This document shows, piece by piece, positions 37,401 through 44,400 of a stretch of DNA of 64,000 nt. The stretch is from Haliotis asinina (lineage: Eukaryota > Mollusca > Gastropoda > Lepetellida > Haliotidae), in the NCBI RefSeq assembly GCF_037392515.1, contig NC_090287.1, positions 14,311,001-14,375,000 on the forward strand, read 5' to 3'. The notes beneath the pieces were generated by a model, which saw nothing but the letters and a program-made list of their open reading frames with translations, was not told where the DNA came from and did not search any database. Each line of letters starts with the position of its first letter. Within the stretch, counting starts at the first letter, position 1. Both the position numbers and the translations under genes were made by a program.

Positions 37401-39854
37401 AAAAAAAGAGACCCTGAGAGAAGGTAGACTGAACCTGATGAGATCTAGACTTATTTCATTTAAATAGCTAAGACTGCACAGAAAGCTATGCACAAGAATA
37501 AAAATTGTGATTCAGAGACTGCGAGACAGATTGATTCAGTTTGTGCGCCCATGCCTCCTCATACAGACTTTCATTCAAACATCAAACATAGGAGATTTGA
37601 ACCCCAACCTTTGAAACTCCCTGGATCTGCCTATGTTTCAGTAACACAACCTATCTGGCAGTAAGATGAAAATTAAAAGCAACAAAGCAAATAAAACACA
37701 TCTAAATAGAGATTTATGAGTATTGCCAATACCTAACAATATCAGCAAATCCAAATGAGCAGATGTGACCAGATGACAAGATTGCAACATGTTAGTCTCC
37801 AATCAGTAAATATCCAGATGTTGCCATGGACACATAACTCTGAACAACAGAACAGCCATAAACTATGTTCAACCCATTTTCCTTCATAATGGATATTATT
37901 AATGACAAGCATGCATGAGCCAGATTAAAATATCTCTACAGTGATAAATGATCTGTCATCCAGTGATGTTGGTATGACATTCTGTAGTTTCAAATAATAG
38001 TGTTTGCTCTTTTCTTTTGTTAAATGTGAAAAAAGTTCAATCAGGCCCTCCTAAGTAATTGAAGGAATTACAGCAAATTTGAAGGAATTGCATCTCAAAT
38101 GTAAACAAACGCAGCCCACTCGCGAAACAATTTCAGCCATATCGGCAATTTAGCGGTAATAACTGAAACACATCGGCCATATCGGAAACAATATCGGTAA
38201 TACTTGAAACACACTCGGCCGTCTTCGGACATTTTTTGGCTCACATCCGTGATTTGTCGGTCACGAGCAGAAACTCGCGCAGCAAAACATGGCGTCGTTA
38301 GAAGAAGCACTCGTCTCGGTGAGTTTTGTTTTTAGTTCCTACTATTACATTTTTATACTTATCCATCTTTGACCACCTTTGTTGCATGTGTTTAGGTATG
38401 AGGTGTTGTTGGGGCTTTAGCTTATTTTTTTAGGAAAAGACTCACTGCAGAAGAGTGTCACAAGTCATGCCCCTGGAGGTTCAGATGTAAACACTCTTCT
38501 GCAGTGACAGATTGTTTCGCGAGTGGGCTGCGTTTGTTTACATTTGAGATGCAATTCCTTCAAATTTGCAGTAATTCCTTCAATTACTTAGGGGGGCCTG
38601 TCAATGTGAAAAAAAAATTATACGATGAATCCAATCTTCTTTTATATTTTGCGAAAAAAACAATTAACAGTATCACAGGAAATGTTCCATCACTTTTATC
38701 CTTAAAGGCACAATGCCCACATATTTTCCACAACATTTTGGCCTCTACTATATTATTGGGGCATATGCATTAACTTTAGTTTCCTGTTCATCCAATAAAG
38801 ACATACCAGTCCTTACTACTTTGCTGAAATCAATAACTGAAACTTCAAGGCAAAAAGCTTCAAAATACAGAACACTTGCGATACAATTGCTCCATACATT
38901 AAAGACTGTCAGACTCAGTGTTGTTGGTGTTTGCCAAACTGGTTTCACTCACGAGTTGTGCATAGGATAGTCATAAAGACCTCTAAAAAGGGGCATAACT
39001 CTATGGGGTTCCCTTGAAATAATGTTCAGCCGAGAGAGGGTGTGAGAGTAGATTTAATGTAACATTGCATTAATTCATTCCAACTTTTTAACTAAATACT
39101 GAAATCTAGAAGCGTAATTCTTTTATGTAATATATTATATGGCTTCCCTGAGGGTTGGTAGTTAGCATCATTGAGAGAGATGAATTATTTAGTTTCGAAA
39201 AAGTGTGGTGTGATATAGTGCCTTTAACATAAACGCAATAAGAGAAAGTATGCATGTTTTACTTGTTACCATTTAATGGTCACCCAGTATGTACATACCA
39301 CAAATCAAGGTTAATTGTACTGCCTGTGAAATTAATCATTTTGACCATTTATTTAAAGAAATATACTGTTTACCTGTTTTTGTGTAATTTCACCTCATGT
39401 ACTTACTGTAAACAAAGTAAGAAAATATGGCTTACTCAGCATTATGGATGTCTGAGCTGAACTTCATTGTGTCCCCATGGCCATGACCATGTCCACCATG
39501 GACAGGCTGTGCACCTTCCTGTGGAGGGGGCACCTGTTGCTGATTCATCTGATTAACTTGCTGCTGTTGCTGCTGTGGTGGCTGCTGCTGATATTGTTGT
39601 TGCTGTGGTGGCTGCTGCTGATATTGTTGTTGCTGTGGTGGCTGCTGCTGTTGATACTGTTGTTGTGGTGGCTGTTGATACTGCTGTTGCTGTTGCTGGG
39701 GAGGTTGCTGCTGATACTGTTGCTGTTGCTGGGGAGGTTGCTGTTGATGGTATTGCTGCTGTGGTGGGGGCACGCCTGGCGCAAACCTTTGCTCATTCAT
39801 GTGCGCATTTGCTGTTGCAGCAAGAAATGCCAAAGCAAGGAAAAGAATCTTCAT
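12767..39854 (-). CDS. Secreted Q-rich EF-hand protein, MCFD2/CGREF1-like, three alternative last exons
   Basis: Shared exons 39854-39436 and 34827-34667 join to one of three terminal exons: A (24450-24299), B (21917-21721) or C (13488-12767). Predicted proteins are 243, 258 and 433 residues. All junctions are AG/GT with matching phases (2, then 1). The protein has a signal peptide, a Gln/Pro/Tyr-rich segment, an HGHGHG stretch, then an MCFD2-like core: EHVMEHLENVIEAKP, FHYFKMHDYDNNNKLDG (EF-hand 1) and a second EF-hand supplied by the last exon. Human MCFD2 is an ER-Golgi calcium-binding partner of LMAN1; CGREF1 is a secreted relative. A cargo-receptor or extracellular (possibly shell-matrix) role is inference. 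Family assignment is firm; the exact orthologue is not. Confidence 0.88.
12840..13265 (-). repeat. CAG/CAA trinucleotide-rich tract (polyglutamine coding)
   Basis: Dense CAG/CAA repeats on the minus strand (CTG/TTG on plus), with higher-order units near 13040-13135 where a block encoding ALLEQ followed by Gln runs is duplicated. Length variation between alleles is likely. The long open frames on the opposite strand and in the other frames here are by-products of this composition. Confidence 0.85.
14834..14990 (-). repeat. tRNA-derived SINE family 2
   Basis: The shared tail motif AAATATTCCAGCAATGTCAC is followed by an ATCAAACCCTGGTCTTCAGA block (B-box region) and CTTAACCAGTCAGGCTACC (A-box region) in reversed order, so the element reads on the minus strand. 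Confidence 0.7.
16945..17050 (-). repeat. SINE family 2 fragment
   Basis: GACACCAGAAATGGACT, a GAATCAAACCTGCATCTTC block and CCATTGGACTACTTCACAGC follow the order of the tRNA-derived head of family 2 on the minus strand. The tail is lost. Confidence 0.5.
18209..18286 (+). repeat. Short direct duplication
   Basis: A 35-bp segment starting TCATGAATTATCCATT occurs at 18209 and again at 18252 with three or four differences. A local tandem duplication with a 43-bp period. Confidence 0.8.
18952..19197 (+). repeat. 82-bp tandem repeat, three diverged copies
   Basis: The landmark GTGTCTT...TTTAATTCTATTTTAAA recurs with the G of GTGTCTT at 18964, 19046 and 19128, an exact 82-bp period. The copies are diverged, so the triplication is old. 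Function unknown. Confidence 0.75.
21090..21214. repeat. MITE-like nested inverted repeat
   Basis: Outer arms 21090-21117 and 21187-21214 match inverted at 25 of 28 positions. Inner arms 21118-21134 and 21155-21172 also pair, with one small bulge. The whole 125 bp would fold into a long hairpin, typical of a small foldback DNA element. It lies about 500 bp beyond terminal exon B, near its possible polyadenylation site. Confidence 0.6.
21215..21220 (-). terminator. Candidate poly(A) signal for terminal exon B
   Basis: TTTATT on plus, which is AATAAA on the coding strand, about 500 nt after the stop. An overlapping second copy occurs at 21219-21224. Position is plausible but untested. Confidence 0.35.
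21721..21917 (-). CDS. Terminal exon B: EF-hand 2 with proline/glutamine tail
   Basis: The exon follows TTTCTTTCAG and starts with two nucleotides (AA), matching the phase-1 donor of exon 2. It encodes EQSSKDSSAPPPEVK, then FSDDEISNIVDVVL and the complete loop DMNGDGYIEYAE, and ends KQKAPPTQPPQQ-stop. It is the closest of the three to human MCFD2 around the loop (GYIxYAEF). The stop is at 21723-21721. Confidence 0.87.
23597..23745 (-). repeat. tRNA-derived SINE family 2
   Basis: GTGAGTGAGTTCAGTTTTATG and AGCAATATTCCAGCAATATC mark the tail. AGAATCCAGGTCTTGGACAT and AAACCACTCAGCTACCC mark the B and A boxes in reverse order. It reads on the minus strand. Confidence 0.75.
24148..24153 (-). terminator. 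Candidate poly(A) signal for terminal exon A
   Basis: AATAAA on the coding strand about 146 nt after the exon A stop codon, a normal distance for a short 3' UTR. If used, it makes exon A a true terminal exon. Confidence 0.45.
24299..24450 (-). CDS. Terminal exon A: EF-hand 2 with short C-terminus
   Basis: The exon follows CAACTTTCAG and starts with two nucleotides (AA), matching exon 2. It encodes EHNAKSGPIKVLSDEELAAV, then a complete loop DLNDDGYIEFFE, and ends KHAIIMGKAY-stop (24301-24299). Its length after the loop is like that of human MCFD2. An in-exon GTAAAG following ATGG lies in phase 1, so the exon could also be spliced onward in frame to B or C, giving a three-EF-hand protein. The start phase and length agree with the other two alternatives. 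Confidence 0.87.
25590..25935. promoter_or_regulatory. GC-richer intronic block, candidate conserved non-coding element
   Basis: A sharply bounded 350-bp block of balanced base composition inside AT-rich intron. It includes a homeodomain-type core (CAATAATTCAATTACC) and several near-palindromic GC motifs. A plus-strand 97-codon frame spans 25641-25934 but matches no family I know and is antisense to the host gene. It could be an enhancer or an unrecognised exon. Confidence 0.25.
26876..27012 (-). repeat. tRNA-derived SINE family 2
   Basis: GTGAGTGAGC, CAATATTCCAGCAAAATCATG, AGAAATGGGCTTAACACAG, GATTTGAACCTTGGTC and AACCACTAGGCCAC follow the reversed family-2 order. It reads on the minus strand. 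Confidence 0.75.
27660..27930. promoter_or_regulatory. GC-richer intronic block with GC-box, CCAAT and homeodomain-type sites
   Basis: The block contains GGGGCGTGGCCAATGG at about 27796, combining a KLF/SP-type box with CCAAT. AGTAATTAAAATTTAG and TTTCAATTAGAGC (TAATT cores) lie on either side. Composition differs from the flanks. No coding frame of note. Consistent with an enhancer or alternative promoter, by inference only. Confidence 0.25.
30047..30336 (+). repeat. 145-bp tandem duplication
   Basis: Units 30047-30191 and 30192-30336 are almost identical, with only a few substitutions near the 3' end. A recent head-to-tail duplication within intron 2. Confidence 0.9.
31376..31470 (-). repeat. 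SINE family 2, partial
   Basis: GTGAGCGAGTTTTACTTTTATC, CAATATTCCAGCAATATCACG and AGAAATGGGCTTAACCACTTG show the tail and part of the head in reverse order; the middle is deleted. Confidence 0.65.
32620..32760 (-). repeat. Very degenerate SINE family 1
   Basis: AATCCACTAATAGACACTATGAGC, CATGACATGCTATCAAGTCACC and CCTGACCATGTGATC follow family-1 order with heavy divergence. Called only from motif order. Confidence 0.35.
34667..34827 (-). CDS. EF-hand gene exon 2 (shared; EF-hand 1)
   Basis: Acceptor CTTCTTTGCAG and donor GTATGT; starts phase 2, ends phase 1. It encodes EHVMEHLENVIEAKPKEQMT, EEELEFHYFKMHDYDNNNKL and DGVEIGKALTHYHA, nearly collinear with human MCFD2 (EHIMEHLE... HYFKMHDYDGNN). 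The calcium loop is DYDNNNKLDGVE with acidic residues at positions 1, 3 and 12, so it should bind calcium. Confidence 0.92.
35313..35408 (+). repeat. G-rich purine tract
   Basis: Almost uninterrupted purine run with many GGG and GGGGG blocks and only a few pyrimidines. It has the sequence requirements for G-quadruplex or triplex (H-DNA) formation and lies in intron 1 of the EF-hand gene. Confidence 0.7.
36448..36892. mobile_element. MITE with long inverted repeats and TA duplication
   Basis: The left arm (from TGTTACAGTCAGTTTGTGAA) and the right arm (ending TTCACAAACTGAATGTAACA) are imperfect inverted repeats extending about 120-140 bp inward. Shared blocks include GGTCAGCCATTT and CATTTTGTGTA. 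Both ends are flanked by TA, the target duplication of Tc1/mariner-type elements. Length about 445 bp with no coding capacity. Divergence between the arms suggests moderate age. Confidence 0.65.
37048..37115 (-). repeat. SINE family 2 fragment
   Basis: GTGAGTAAGTGAGGCTTTACAC followed by CAATATTCCAGCAATATCATG and ACACCAGAAATAGGCCT: tail and middle of family 2 on the minus strand, head missing. Confidence 0.6.
38037..38605. mobile_element. Foldback element with 90-bp TIRs and a captured first-exon-like piece
   Basis: Terminal inverted repeats 38042-38131 and 38511-38600 pair at 88 of 90 positions by hand comparison. They are flanked by the direct repeat TCAAT (38037-38041 and 38601-38605). The interior contains ATGGCGTCGTTAGAAGAAGC at 38289 opening a 10-codon frame (MASLEEALVS) that ends at a consensus donor TCG|GTGAGT at 38318. 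Upstream is a duplicated roughly 41-bp motif rich in CGG. A second perfect 17-bp inverted repeat is at 38442-38458 and 38491-38507. It has no transposase. Near-identical arms imply a recent insertion or ongoing arm conversion. Superfamily unknown; a 5-bp duplication is unlike hAT or Tc1. Confidence 0.75.
39436..39854 (-). CDS. EF-hand gene exon 1 (shared; signal peptide and Q-rich region)
   Basis: The chosen start at 39854 gives MKILFLALAFLAATANA, a textbook signal peptide with likely cleavage after ANA. An in-frame ATG 27 nt upstream is less likely because a TTTCCAG acceptor lies between the two. Residues about 20-115 are Gln/Pro/Tyr repeats (QQQYQQQPPQ type), then VHGGHGHGHGDTMKFSSD. The exon ends at GCTGA|GTAAGC in phase 2, joining exon 2 to recreate the MCFD2-like HNAEHVMEHLE. 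The Q-rich insert between signal peptide and EF-hands is not present in human MCFD2. Confidence 0.88.
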
Positions 39855-41474
39855 GTTGAAAAATTCCTGGAAATCAAACAATACAGAATAAATTCTACTG
39901 TAGGATATTAATGGTTACTTTGATGTGAAAGCAGCAACCACGGAATTCAGTTCAGTTATGCCTCTACATTTCCGTTAGTTAAACTTTTCATGTTTGTGTC
40001 AGAAATTATAGTGACAATTTGTTGTGACAAATGAATAACTTTCAAGCCATTTATGACAATTTGTTGTTTTCACATGTACATTTATTTGCCATTTCATTCA
40101 TTGATTTTCCAGCAAACAGACATTAAATTGAGTTCTTCAGCTCTTTATTGTCCACGTGATATTTCCAGTGTAAGAGCTCATCGTAGTGTCTTTGCATTGT
40201 GAAGAAAACATAAAAACTCATTATGTCAAGTATAACCTATGAGCACATGTTCATTTAGGTGGAAAAAAAAGGGTACCCATGGTGTTCCACTCCAAACAAT
40301 ATGATACGTACGGTACCATATGGCAAAGTGGAAACAAAACTTTAAGTCGTCAGCAGTGCTTTGTAACTTACTGAATCGTGCCTTTAAATCTATAGCTGTA
40401 TAATCATGATAATGTTCAAAACATTACTGATAAATATTCTTCTGAACCAGTGAATGGAATGAAATAGGTTGTACATGTTGGATACATGTGATATATACTA
40501 TTCTTATCTTGATATATTGATAATACAGTTATTCATATTTGCTGGAGGATGTTTTCAAATTCTAAAATTTGCTGAACATATGATTTTTTCAATGATTGTA
40601 GTGTGGTAAGTTGAAAATGCTTTGGGGTTGCTGATTCTAATTGGTATCTTTGTGGGAATGTAAAGCGACATTGTTGAGAGGTATGTGAGTAATTTTTAAA
40701 TAATTAAAAAAAAAAAATGAACAAATCATAAGAAACGAAATTATCTCCGTTTCTCCTGCTATTTCAAAATTCATGCTCAAATCAAAGGATTTGAAATGGT
40801 CAACAAAAAGCCATGTTGCATATATGTCAGCAAATATCGAACAGTAAAACAGTAGATAAGAGTTGATTAATTTTGGAATTGCCTTGTCCTATTTAAAAGT
40901 TCTGAAACACCATAAGAGTAAGACTGATTCGATGCCGGTGATCCATATGGCAGTGACTTGTTGACTTCTCTGCGCCTTCGGTGTTATTCATGATTACTTC
41001 CTCAGTCGTATCTGATCACTTCTGTATGAGTAATAAATCATCAGGTTGTCTGAGTTAATTAAGCAATAAAACATATACTTACTGAAAATAAGGATGCCAA
41101 TATACCCCCGAGTGTTTCTAAACGATGAGGTGTCACTCGTACGAACAAAACGATCTTGTGTGGCTGGAGACACGATATGTATAGTACTGGTAGAAACAAA
41201 ACTAATCGCATAAGTTAGCATTAGAATTACAATCTAATGCATATGTGCGCAAAGAAATCGATTTGTCCTATATCGGAAACCATTAAATATATAAGCAGTA
41301 AACAAGTAAGTATTTTCTGTCCAATATAAGACTGTTGGTTGAGTGGTTTTTAAATGAAATTTCTAATTATTGTGCACCATAATATATGTTGTTAGTATAG
41401 TAGTACATTTCTTCCACGTGGAGGAAGTGCTGTCTGCTTGCATTTAACTGTTTACCCAGCGTTTAGGTGGCGTC
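39855..41474. other. Head-to-head intergenic/5' intron between EF-hand gene and TAF1A
   Basis: A splice acceptor (TTTCCAG) just upstream of the EF-hand gene's start codon implies at least one non-coding 5' exon. A strong minus-strand donor, TTTTCA|GTAAGTAT at 41083, marks a good candidate. That would leave only a few hundred bases between the transcription starts of the two divergent genes. Nothing else recognised. Confidence 0.5.
41083..41250 (-). other. Candidate non-coding 5' exon of the EF-hand gene
   Basis: On the minus strand the segment ends at 41083 with donor GTAAGTAT, an almost perfect U1 match. It is the only strong donor I saw upstream of the exon 1 acceptor near 39865. The 5' boundary is arbitrary. 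It contains several CG dinucleotides, fitting a promoter-proximal exon. Confidence 0.3.
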
Positions 41475-44400
41475 ATGGATGATGATGACGACGACGACAT
41501 GTCAGATTCATTGTTACGTTTGGTACGTCTGTACTAGTCACGAATGTACAAAATAGTTTTGTCGTTCGCGGGACCAACGTTTGACAATGTGAATTAATCA
41601 GAAGCACAAGTTCATTTCGTTGAATTTATTTACATTCGTTTAGCAAGTATACTGGCTGTAATGAATGTCGAAAAAATACAAGAAGTGAGCCTCTGAGAAT
41701 CAGAAACATTACATTACATTTTACTCTCTGGCGATGCTACAGATCATGTAATACTTATAATGTGTTTTCTGGTAATACACACCAACGCGCTCATAAAATA
41801 AGAAATTGTCTCCCCTTTAGATTGCTGTATTACTTCTTCAGTATCAGTCACATCTGCTCATTGATCTGTGTTAAAATCATCACCAAACAGTTTTAGTGAG
41901 AATACAGATGAGGAGAGAATTTGTGTTGTTTAGCAGTACGGGTGTCACATTCTGTTATGAAGGGGATCAGAGGCAGAAACCATATGAAGTAGACTTCACC
42001 AAATGTCAATAACGTGCAATTCTCTGATCATTATTCCATAATATTAACTTTAGTGTGTAGTTTCACAGTACTTACTGAACAATCCAAAGTGAAGGAATCA
42101 TGAATATAAAGTACCAGTCAAAAAGTTAGAAGAATTTCTCCATTAACGAGAGGAAACCCGCTACATAACTGAAGCAAATGAAATTTGTGAATACATTTTA
42201 TGCATCAAATTGCTGAAAGGCATATGCAGATATCGTGCATGGGAACAGCTGCATATTGGTGTAAATTTTGTCAAGAATTCACCAATTTTCACTGAGTTTC
42301 ATCATTTATGGTACTCATGACAATAATCTTTTCAGTGTTATGAGTTTGTTTTAAATACATCAGTTCATGTGTAAACAGTTCCTTTAAACAGTAAGGAATA
42401 TTTTGCAAAGTCTAGTTCAGAACAGTTGACCGAGGTAAGTGGCTACATTTATGCTAGTGAGTTTAAACTTTTGATAGGTGATATATCTTGGAATATTTTT
42501 ATCAAATGGTGAACTCGGTCTTCACTGCAAAAAGTGTCCTGTCAAACACAATATTATTTTGTCTAACTTCTTTTCTCTGTGTATATCTTGAGTATGTCAT
42601 ACACAGGAGGAACTGTTGGTGCTGATAACAAAGAGCACTCATAATCGCTACATAGCACTGGATGAAGAAGTAAATGAAGAGTCTGTCAAGCAATGGTTTT
42701 TTCAGTTGAGTGAAGATTTCAAGATGACAAGTGAGAATAATCATGGAGTATTTTTAGAAACAGATTTCATCTTCACAAAGCAAAAGACAAGAGTGAGTGA
42801 GTGAGTTCAGTTTTACGCCGCACTCAGCAATATTCCAGCTATATGGCGGCGGTCTGTAAATAATCGAGTCTGGACCAGACAATCCAGTGATCAACAACAT
42901 GAGCATCAATCTGCGCAACTGGGAACCGATGACATGTGTCAACCAAGTCAGCAAGCCTGACCACCCGATCCCGTTAGTCACCTCTTACGACAAGCTGAGT
43001 CGCCTTTTATGGCAAGCATGGGTTGCTGAAGGCCTATTCTACCCCGGGAGCAAAAGACAAGAGAACCTGAGCAGGAATCAGTACTTCTGACTCCGTTTCA
43101 AAGACTGACAGCTTAGTAAAGACAACACTATTAATATATAATGCATATGGTGATCTGTACCTCTACTGTCACAGAATAAGTAATCAGTCGAATTGATTCT
43201 TTCTTTGATACAGTTACTTTATAGCAATTTTCTCAACTCTCATTATTCTTGCAATTAACATTTTCTGCAACCGTCACATTGATGTTTTTTTTTTTCAGGA
43301 GCACTTGTATACCTTGTTCCTGTATGTTGTAGCATCTGGATTAGACTACCAAGCTAAAGCCAAAGGACACACGTATATTGTCCCTCAATTCTTCAAACTG
43401 CTGCATGAGTGTTTCCTGACCCATAACTGGCTTGGAGCTGTGAAAATACTGCAAGCCCTGGCTTATGAACCTAAAGGAACTTCCCAGACCATTTGGAAGG
43501 TGCATGCTTGTCCCAGGTGTCTTCTACAACCTTTTAAAAATTTGAATATGTTTTAGGATAAATGTGTACATAACTTTCATCCCAATGAGTTTATGGGTTC
43601 TGCTTCTTGGAACTTTCTTCATATCAAGGAGAGAGGAGGAAGAATTGTTAGAATCCAAGTGTATGAGCTGTAGCTGTGTATTTCACAAAGTTCCACACTC
43701 ACCTTTGCTGTATGTGATGTTTTTATTCACATATTCACCCCCACCGCACATTATACAGATACATTACATGATAACAACAGTTTGACACGAGCGTTGAGTA
43801 CAAACATTACTAAATTATACCCTTGTTTGTGGGATCCATGCCAGTGGTAATATTGTGTTTGACTTTGTGTTGTACCAGATTTCTTTCAGTGTTGTTGGCA
43901 CTTTACATACACATACATACAGTCAAATCTTCTTGTGGTGAACCCTTTGACACCAAGGAAATGAAAAAATCTGCTTATCTGAGTGTTTGACACATCTGTC
44001 ACCATAGAAATAACAATAAATATATGAAAATTAGAAGGGACAGAGAGGTGAGTTCAACACAACTAAGAATTTGTCTCAACCGAGAATTTGTTCAACTGTA
44101 TAATATCTCTCACTTTCATTTCCCTTCGTTATGATCCTCATAGGTGTCATTTGTACCGTAATGTTCAGCAACAGGTAAATATGTAAAAGACTGATGGGGA
44201 TTCTTCTGGATTAGAACCTGTTCCTCAGAGCCTATGCAGGTCATAAGCAGTGTATGAAATGGGTCTGTCCAACCACCTGACACAGGCTAGACTTCTGACA
44301 TACAGTCTCAATTTAAAGACAGCCAGCCCAGTGGTCTGGTCAAAATTTTAGAAAACATATTCCAGAAATATTCTTTGGATTGTCTGGTCTGGTTAAATAC

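Larger units (their letters stand above)
34828..39435 (-). other. Intron 1 of the EF-hand gene
   Basis: About 4.6 kb. It contains a purine-rich tract (35313-35408), a TA-flanked inverted-repeat element (36448-36892), a SINE fragment (37048-37115) and the 559-bp foldback element (38042-38600). No conserved coding sequence on either strand apart from the short exon-like piece inside the foldback. Confidence 0.65.

Noticed and set aside
39477-39911. Long plus-strand Leu/Trp-rich and Ala/Val-rich open frames
   Set aside because: They are the antisense and other-frame shadows of the CAG/CAA repeat in EF-hand exon 1, where stops cannot occur.
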